A stretch of 13,457 nucleotides of DNA from Clostridia bacterium (GTDB taxonomy: Bacteria; Bacillota; Clostridia; Christensenellales; UBA1242): contig JAFZND010000103.1 in NCBI GenBank assembly GCA_017553065.1, positions 1 through 13,457 on the forward strand, read 5' to 3'. Made by a program: the position numbers and the translations under genes. This document shows, in pieces, positions 6,884 to 11,506 of the stretch; the first letter of the stretch is position 1; the number at the start of each line of letters is the position of its first letter. The notes beneath the pieces were generated by a model that worked only from the letters and a program-made list of their open reading frames with translations, was not told where the DNA came from and did no database searches.

Positions 6884-8137
6884 ATGAAAATATGTGCTAT
6901 TATTTGTGAATACAATCCATTTCATTATGGCCACTTACGCAATATGCAAGAAGCAAAAGAAAAATCAGGCGCAGATGCAATTATGTGCATTCTTGGTGGC
7001 AACTTTACACAACGTGCAGAACCAGCAATAGCAAATAAATATGTTAGAGCTACTATGGCACTAGAAGCAGGCGCTGATATTGTTGTGCAGTTACCTACAG
7101 CATACGCGTGTTCTTCAGCAGAAATATTTGCGCTTGCAGGCGTAAAAATTGCAAATAGTTTTAGTAATGTTACACATCTTGCATTTGGTTGTGAGTCTGA
7201 AAACCATGCCCTACTCCAAGAAGTAGCATCATATCTTACAAAGGAACCTGATGAATACAAAGAGGCACTTGCTAAATATTTGGAACTTGGCAATTCAATG
7301 GTATTGTCAAGACAAATGGCAATTGAAGAATTAATTAAAAGTGGCAAAGCACAATTTAGCCAAATTACTCAAACTGTTGAATTATTGCAAAAACCAAATA
7401 ATATACTAGCAATTGAATACCTAAAAGCTTTGATGAAAACAAATAGCAAAATTGAACCCGTATTTATTACTCGTGGTGAAAGCGAGCATCACAGCGAAGA
7501 TGTAAATGGTAAAGACACTTCTGCTACAGCAATTAGGGCACGCCTACAAAAAAGCGAAAAAGTGAAAAAAGTAAAGAAATTAGTTCCAAAAACCACATAC
7601 AATATATTAAAAGAAGAAATCAAAACTTTTGGATTACCCGACCAAGAATTATTTAGTGACCTATGTATGTATGTATTAAAAACTAGCACGGCAGATGATT
7701 ATTTAAAAGTGTTTGATGTAAACGAAGGCCTTGAAAATAGATTTGTGGAAGCATGTAAAGACATTAAAGATTTAAACGATTTATTGCTAGAAGTAAAAAG
7801 TAAACGCTACACATACACAAGACTAAAAAGAATTGTACTTAGAATGTTACTTGGAATTCAAAAAGATGTTATTGAAAGTATTTATTCCATAGATAAATTG
7901 CCATACATAAAAGTTTTGGGATTTAATAGTGAAAATACTAATCTATTATCAGAAGTAAGTGCTAACACAAACTTAATTATTCGCAATAGTAATGTTGTGG
8001 AAAAACCAAGCAAACTGTATAAAGAATTGTCTGCTATAGAAGATAGAAGCAATGTTGTATATAATTTGCTATTAAAGAAAAGCAAAGGAACACCAAAATA
8101 TTCCCCAGATTTGCTAACAAAAACTATTAAATTATAA
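6884..8137 (+). CDS. tmcAL: tRNA(Met) cytidine acetate ligase (TmcAL/YlbM family)
   Basis: TmcAL activates acetate with ATP to acetyl-AMP and transfers the acetyl group to the wobble cytidine (C34) of elongator tRNA-Met, giving ac4C and improving AUG decoding. The 417-residue length fits the family. The N-terminal nucleotidyltransferase-like fold shows EYNPFHYGH (residues 9-17, the ATP-binding motif), then GGNFTQRAEPAIANKYVRA (from residue 38) and PTAYACSSAEIFA. The second ATP-site motif SATAIRARLQ follows around residue 210. The C-terminal half is helical and less conserved. AGGGG about seven bases upstream supports the start. It diverges from pta-ackA, whose product acetate is the substrate of this enzyme family; in B. 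subtilis ylbM likewise lies near ylbJ-ylbK and rpmF. Activity is inferred from the family. Confidence 0.93.
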   Translation: MKICAIICEYNPFHYGHLRNMQEAKEKSGADAIMCILGGNFTQRAEPAIANKYVRATMALEAGADIVVQLPTAYACSSAEIFALAGVKIANSFSNVTHLAFGCESENHALLQEVASYLTKEPDEYKEALAKYLELGNSMVLSRQMAIEELIKSGKAQFSQITQTVELLQKPNNILAIEYLKALMKTNSKIEPVFITRGESEHHSEDVNGKDTSATAIRARLQKSEKVKKVKKLVPKTTYNILKEEIKTFGLPDQELFSDLCMYVLKTSTADDYLKVFDVNEGLENRFVEACKDIKDLNDLLLEVKSKRYTYTRLKRIVLRMLLGIQKDVIESIYSIDKLPYIKVLGFNSENTNLLSEVSANTNLIIRNSNVVEKPSKLYKELSAIEDRSNVVYNLLLKKSKGTPKYSPDLLTKTIKL

Positions 8138-8138
8138 T

Positions 8139-8168
8139 AAAAAGCACGAAAATTATTCGTGCTTTTTT
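8139..8168. terminator. Bidirectional terminator between tmcAL and the patatin gene
   Basis: A 12-bp perfect stem (AAAAAGCACGAA at 8139-8150 with TTCGTGCTTTTT at 8156-8167) and a 5-base loop, with T-rich sequence following on both strands. It begins one base after the tmcAL stop. The stop and last four codons (KKHE) of the opposing patatin gene lie in its loop and arm. Confidence 0.87.
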
Positions 8169-8974
8169 GTTTGTTTTAATTTGATACCATTTTTTGATAA
8201 CGCTTTTAGTATTTGTGGCATTGCATCAATTGTGGCAAGTCTACCCTTTTCTATGATATCTTCTGTAGATTCTTTGTGGAACACATATTGCTTGTGGTCT
8301 TTTAAATCTGGAGTAATAATGACATCACATGGCTCGTTTGGTGTTTGTAGTTTTTGAATTTGTTGCTGCATGATTAGTAACGATTGAGCAACTGAACCAA
8401 ATAGCGAGTTTACATTTTCATCAAAAATTGATTTGGATATTACATCTACAGCAATAATCACATCGTAGCCCATATTTTTTGCAATGTCACATGCCATGTT
8501 ATCAAGCACACCACCATCAACAAGTGTCATCCCTTGATATTTTACAGGCGTAAACACAGCAGGCACACTCATAGAACTGCGAACAGCAGTAATTAAGTTA
8601 CCACTTTTAAATACATGTGTGGTACAAGTGAGAAGATCAACTGCATTGCACACAAACTTCATTGGCAAATCTTCAATGTTTTCATATTTGTACACTGGTT
8701 TTAATAATTTAGTTATTCTAGAACCAGATAACAATCCTTTAAAATTTATATTGAAATCGTACATTTTGCTCATTTTCATGCTTGTGCTAAGTTCTGTGAG
8801 CTCTGATACACTTTTGCCCGCAGCAAAACCAGCGCCAACAACAGCGCCCATTGATGTGCCAACAATACAATCTATTGGCACATTATTTTTTTGCAATATA
8901 TCAAGTACCCCAATATGAGCAAATCCAAGTGCCCCGCCACCACCAAGCACTAGCGCAACTTTTTTCTTTTTCAT
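8153..8974 (-). CDS. Patatin-like phospholipase family protein (RssA/YlbK type)
   Basis: Patatin-family proteins are Ser-Asp dyad lipid acyl hydrolases; the substrate here is unknown. The 273-residue product begins with a hydrophobic strand and the oxyanion-hole motif GGGGALGFAHIGVL (residues 11-24). The nucleophile follows in GTSMG (39-43, Ser41), and the partner Asp153 is in LVDGGVLDN. The SVPAVFTPV stretch before the DGG motif is also typical. The C terminus is Lys-rich. There is no signal peptide, so a cytoplasmic or peripheral location is likely. I choose ATG at 8974 over one at 8995 because AGGAG lies five bases before 8974. In B. subtilis ylbK, a patatin-like gene, adjoins ylbJ as here. 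The last codons lie in a shared terminator. Confidence 0.92.
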   Translation of the reverse strand: MKKKKVALVLGGGGALGFAHIGVLDILQKNNVPIDCIVGTSMGAVVGAGFAAGKSVSELTELSTSMKMSKMYDFNINFKGLLSGSRITKLLKPVYKYENIEDLPMKFVCNAVDLLTCTTHVFKSGNLITAVRSSMSVPAVFTPVKYQGMTLVDGGVLDNMACDIAKNMGYDVIIAVDVISKSIFDENVNSLFGSVAQSLLIMQQQIQKLQTPNEPCDVIITPDLKDHKQYVFHKESTEDIIEKGRLATIDAMPQILKALSKNGIKLKQTKKHE

Positions 8975-9000
8975 AATTACTCCTATTACAATCATATAAT
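8971..9000 (+). promoter_or_regulatory. Candidate sigma-E-like promoter of ylbJ
   Basis: CATATAAT at 8993-9000 with TCATAAT at 8971-8977, 15 bases apart, resembles the mother-cell sigma-E pattern of B. subtilis (roughly KMATATT and CATACAAT). No good sigma-A -35 is present at the right distance. In B. subtilis ylbJ (spoVV) belongs to the sigma-E regulon. A -10 ending at 9000 would place the transcript start near 9007, two bases before the start codon. The consensus is recalled from the literature, and AT richness makes partial matches easy. Confidence 0.45.
8980..8984 (-). promoter_or_regulatory. Ribosome binding site of the patatin gene
   Basis: AGGAG on the minus strand, five bases before ATG at 8974. 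It fixes the start there; using the ATG at 8995 would bury this site inside the coding region. Confidence 0.85.
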
Positions 9001-9008
9001 ATCATAAA

Positions 9009-9986
9009 ATGACCAAAAGTAATAAAAAATTCAGCATATTTTATAGTAATTCATTAATATTTATTGCAATATGTACAATTATTGCATTATATCTACTTAA
9101 CCCAAGCGATTACATTTCTGCTGGCGTAAATGGATTAAATGTGTGGGCTTACAAATTAGTTCCCACACTACTACCTTTTATGATATTTACAAAATTATTG
9201 ATATCCACAGGAATACCTGATGCATTTGGAAACAAAATATCAAGATACACTTCCACTATATATGGCGCACCGGGATGTGGTAGTTATGTGTACATATTAT
9301 CTGTTCTTTCTGGTTATCCTATGAATGCAAAATTGATATGTGATTTATATAATTACAACAAAATAAATACCAAGGAAGCTAAACAAATATTTTCTTTTAC
9401 TTCCACTTCTGGTCCTGTGTTTATTATTGCCACAGTTGGCATTGCAATATTCAACAATTTTAAACTGGGAGTTTTAGTGCTAATTTGCCACATGCTTGGT
9501 GCATTATTAAATGGCCTACTATATAGAAAAAAGTTGCAAAAAACAACTGACTTATTAGTTAAAACTAATAACTACGACATACAAAGCATTGTCAGTGACA
9601 GTATAAATAGCATGATAATTATTTGCGTTTATATAATTATTTTCTTTATTCTTATTACCATGCTAAACAATACAAATTTTTATAATCTTATTATAAGTTT
9701 TTTGTCTAACACATTTGGTGTAAATGCAAATATTATTACTGCGATATTAAATGGATTTGTGGAAATTACGCGTGGATGCATTGACCTTAATTTGTGTACA
9801 ATAAATTTTGATATAAAAGTTATAGTACTCACTGCAATAATATCCTTTGGCGGACTATCAACGATTATGCAATCTTACTCGTTTGTAAAGCACACAGGTG
9901 TAAAATTTACAAATATTCTTATAATGAAATTTACACAGTGCATCATTTCTACACTCATTGCAATTGTGATTATTTTAATATTGTAG
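9009..9986 (+). CDS. ylbJ: Sporulation integral membrane protein YlbJ (SpoVV, dipicolinate transport)
   Basis: In B. subtilis YlbJ/SpoVV is made in the mother cell and carries dipicolinic acid across the outer forespore membrane. The 325-residue product is hydrophobic with about eight membrane segments (around 12-30, 44-65, 92-108, 131-148, 153-172, 198-219, 268-286 and 303-325). Family-like stretches are AYKLVPTLLPFMIF (47-60), SVLSGYPMNAKLICDLY (98-114), TSTSGPVFIIATVGIAIF (131-148) and FGGLSTIMQSYSF (280-292). It is shorter than the roughly 400-residue Bacillus protein. No ribosome binding site precedes ATG at 9009, and only 34 bases separate it from the divergent patatin start. No better start with a ribosome site appears downstream. 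Its presence points to a spore-former. The family call is good; the transported molecule is inferred from homology. Confidence 0.88.
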   Translation: MTKSNKKFSIFYSNSLIFIAICTIIALYLLNPSDYISAGVNGLNVWAYKLVPTLLPFMIFTKLLISTGIPDAFGNKISRYTSTIYGAPGCGSYVYILSVLSGYPMNAKLICDLYNYNKINTKEAKQIFSFTSTSGPVFIIATVGIAIFNNFKLGVLVLICHMLGALLNGLLYRKKLQKTTDLLVKTNNYDIQSIVSDSINSMIIICVYIIIFFILITMLNNTNFYNLIISFLSNTFGVNANIITAILNGFVEITRGCIDLNLCTINFDIKVIVLTAIISFGGLSTIMQSYSFVKHTGVKFTNILIMKFTQCIISTLIAIVIILIL

Positions 9987-9993
9987 CACACAA

Positions 9994-10019
9994 AAAAATG
10001 GCTTTACTAAGCCATTTTT
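9994..10019. terminator. Bidirectional terminator between ylbJ and the unknown gene
   Basis: An 11-bp perfect stem (AAAAATGGCTT at 9994-10004 with AAGCCATTTTT at 10009-10019) and 4-base loop, with A-run before and T-run after, so it can act on both strands. Two bases of the opposing gene's stop codon (10018-10020) fall inside the stem. Confidence 0.86.
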
Positions 10020-10791
10020 ATTTGTAATAAAATTCAACAAGATGATTCTTGAAATTTTCATAATATGGACGCAAATATTTATTTTTTGCAGTCATATATT
10101 CTAGTGGAATACATAGTGCATTTATAATGCGCAAATTTTCAATTTCTATTGCATCTTCTAATGCTCTAATTACAATTAAGATTTCTTCTTTTAAATCTTT
10201 TTTAAGTTTTGTACTGCTATCAGTTGCTCCATACAATTCGTTAATTGAACGAAGAAGATTTGCATACAAAATCTTTTGATCAGAAGATTGTTCTAATGTT
10301 AGTTGTTCTTCTAACTCTTCTACTTGTTCGCCATCTTCTTTTGGCAATTCATGACCATCTGCATCTACGCCAAGTAAATTCATTACAGAATTTTTAAATG
10401 GGACTAGCACATTAATACTAAAATTGCTGTAACTAATATTATATCCATCAGGGCTAAAGAAATTTTCATTTACAAAACTTTGTAAATTGATTTTACCCTT
10501 ATCTACTTCTAGCAAAAAGCAAAAAACTAGTGCTACTATTCTGCGCTCATCAGTAGGCAACACAAAGTAACCACCATTTACCTTATTTGCACTAAGAGCA
10601 GTTTGAAATTCGGAATTAAAATTAAAGTGCACTAAACACTTTGCAAACATGTCATACAATAATTCAGATTTTGCAATACTTTTTAGGATTCTAGCAATTT
10701 TTACATCACTAAGAATAAATCTGCCATCAATCATCTCGTCGCATGCATTAAAAAAATCTTTTAAGTTTTCCTTCTCTTCCGCTGTAATCAT
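10018..10791 (-). CDS. Uncharacterised 257-residue cytoplasmic protein
   Basis: I do not recognise this protein. The start is ATG at 10791 (MITAEEKENL), supported by GAGGT seven bases upstream and a promoter just beyond; a longer reading from 10917 would run across the promoter. Three parts are visible: an N-terminal mixed region (1-145) with a hydrophobic helix around 84-95 (RIVALVFCFLLE); an acidic linker at about 150-170 (PKEDGEQVEELEEQLTLEQ); and a mostly helical C-terminal part (172-257) rich in Leu, Ile, Lys and Glu, ending LRPYYENFKNHLVEFYYK. There is no signal peptide, membrane segment or catalytic motif I can name. It diverges from the DUF4364 gene, with both promoters in 143 bases, which hints at shared control. 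Base and codon composition look like the neighbours, so recent transfer is not suggested. Confidence 0.85.
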   Translation of the reverse strand: MITAEEKENLKDFFNACDEMIDGRFILSDVKIARILKSIAKSELLYDMFAKCLVHFNFNSEFQTALSANKVNGGYFVLPTDERRIVALVFCFLLEVDKGKINLQSFVNENFFSPDGYNISYSNFSINVLVPFKNSVMNLLGVDADGHELPKEDGEQVEELEEQLTLEQSSDQKILYANLLRSINELYGATDSSTKLKKDLKEEILIVIRALEDAIEIENLRIINALCIPLEYMTAKNKYLRPYYENFKNHLVEFYYK

Positions 10792-10798
10792 AAAGCTT

Positions 10799-10803
10799 AC
10801 CTC
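10799..10803 (-). promoter_or_regulatory. Ribosome binding site of the unknown gene
   Basis: GAGGT on the minus strand, seven bases before ATG at 10791, fixes that start over upstream ATG codons in the same frame. Confidence 0.75.
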
Positions 10804-10809
10804 ATTAAT

Positions 10810-10838
10810 AGTATAAGTATTTTTGCAATATATGGCAA
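10810..10838 (-). promoter_or_regulatory. Sigma-A-type promoter of the unknown gene
   Basis: On the minus strand TTGCCA (10833-10838), 17 bases, then TATACT (10810-10815); each hexamer is five of six to consensus. The transcript would start near 10803, leaving a very short leader that begins at about the ribosome site. Confidence 0.65.
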
Positions 10839-10852
10839 ACAAAATAAGTGAG

Positions 10853-10875
10853 AATAAATATAATAAATATTTATT
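10853..10875. repeat. Tandem 9-mer and palindrome between divergent promoters
   Basis: AATAAATAT occurs twice in tandem (10853-10861 and 10862-10870), and the second copy is the left part of a perfect 14-base palindrome, AATAAATATTTATT (10862-10875). It lies between the -35 boxes of the two divergent promoters. It could be an operator or an AT-rich UP element; in such AT-rich DNA it could also be chance. Confidence 0.45.
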
Positions 10876-10878
10876 TAA

Positions 10879-10907
10879 TGTACAAAAAAAAAGCATTGTG
10901 CTATAAT
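10879..10907 (+). promoter_or_regulatory. Extended -10 promoter of the DUF4364 gene
   Basis: Perfect TATAAT at 10902-10907 preceded by TG plus one base (extended -10), with TGTACA (10879-10884, four of six) 17 bases upstream. The transcript would start near 10914, a few bases before the ribosome binding site. Confidence 0.66.
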
Positions 10908-10919
10908 GAAAATACATTT

Positions 10920-10924
10920 AGGAG
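10920..10924 (+). promoter_or_regulatory. Ribosome binding site of the DUF4364 gene
   Basis: AGGAG ten bases before ATG at 10935. The in-frame ATG at 10848 lies upstream of the promoter and is excluded. Confidence 0.75.
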
Positions 10925-10934
10925 AAAACTAGAA

Positions 10935-11474
10935 ATGGATTTTACACCAGATAGTACGGTTAACAAATTAAAATTACTATTTATTCTAGACAAGATGGAA
11001 ATTCCACTAACAGAAAATAGTATTATAGATATTTGCACTAGTAGAAACGACTGGCTTAATTATATGGATTGCAAAGATTTGCTATGGCAACTAATTGAAG
11101 TGGGATTTGTATATAAAACAAATGGTGAAAGTGACGATGAAATTCGTTACGGAATTACTTATGATGGCAGAAATTGCCTAAGTCATTTTTACAATAGAAT
11201 TCCACAAAGTTTGCGTGAATCTATGACAACATTTGCAAAAGAAAACCGCATGAATTTTAAGCGTAGCCAAGAATATGTAAGTGAATACTTTAAAAACCCA
11301 GATGGTTCACACACTGTAGTGCTAAAAATAAAAGAACCTATGATACCTCAAAGCTTGCTTGAAATAAAAATAAAAGCACCTACAAGACATTCAGCAGTCC
11401 TTACGTGCAAAAAATGGAAAGATAAAGCACCAAATATATTTGAATATTTGTATGATTCAGTAATAGATAGCTAA
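10935..11474 (+). CDS. DUF4364 family protein, probable winged-helix regulator
   Basis: The 179-residue product resembles DUF4364, a family common in Clostridia whose N terminus is predicted to be a winged helix; its role is not established. The recognisable part is the start: TVNKLKLLFILDKMEIPLTENSI (residues 8-30), then DWLNYMDCKDLLWQLIEVGFVY (39-60), a helix-turn-helix-like layout followed by a probable wing with YGITYDGRNCLSHF (72-85). The C-terminal half (about 110-179) looks like a beta-rich effector or dimer domain. The start at 10935 fits the promoter and ribosome site; an upstream ATG at 10848 would precede the promoter. It is divergent from an unknown gene and could control that gene and itself, which is only inference. 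Its stop codon lies at the edge of the terminator shared with valS. Confidence 0.85.
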   Translation: MDFTPDSTVNKLKLLFILDKMEIPLTENSIIDICTSRNDWLNYMDCKDLLWQLIEVGFVYKTNGESDDEIRYGITYDGRNCLSHFYNRIPQSLRESMTTFAKENRMNFKRSQEYVSEYFKNPDGSHTVVLKIKEPMIPQSLLEIKIKAPTRHSAVLTCKKWKDKAPNIFEYLYDSVIDS

Positions 11475-11506
11475 AAAAATAACACCGTAATTGGTGTTAT
11501 TTTTTT
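11473..11506. terminator. Bidirectional terminator between DUF4364 gene and valS
   Basis: A 14-bp perfect stem (AAAAAAATAACACC at 11473-11486 with GGTGTTATTTTTTT at 11493-11506) and a 6-base loop. The last two bases of the DUF4364 stop are in one arm. The valS stop (11497-11499) and its last two Lys codons are in the other. Confidence 0.87.

Noticed and set aside
6925..7347. 140-codon minus-strand frame inside tmcAL
   Set aside because: The opposite strand encodes conserved TmcAL motifs over the same stretch, and there is no ribosome site or promoter for the antisense frame.
8975..8995. Longer start of the patatin gene at 8995 (MIVIGVI extension)
   Set aside because: AGGAG at 8980-8984 would lie inside the coding sequence, and the family N terminus begins at MKKKKVALVLGGGG.
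10792..10917. Longer start of the 257-residue gene at 10917
   Set aside because: It would translate across the promoter and ribosome binding site at 10799-10838, and the added stretch is low-complexity Leu/Tyr/Phe typical of AT-rich non-coding DNA.
10848..10934. Longer start of the DUF4364 gene at 10848
   Set aside because: It lies upstream of the extended -10 promoter and AGGAG; the family N terminus starts at MDFTPDSTVNKL.
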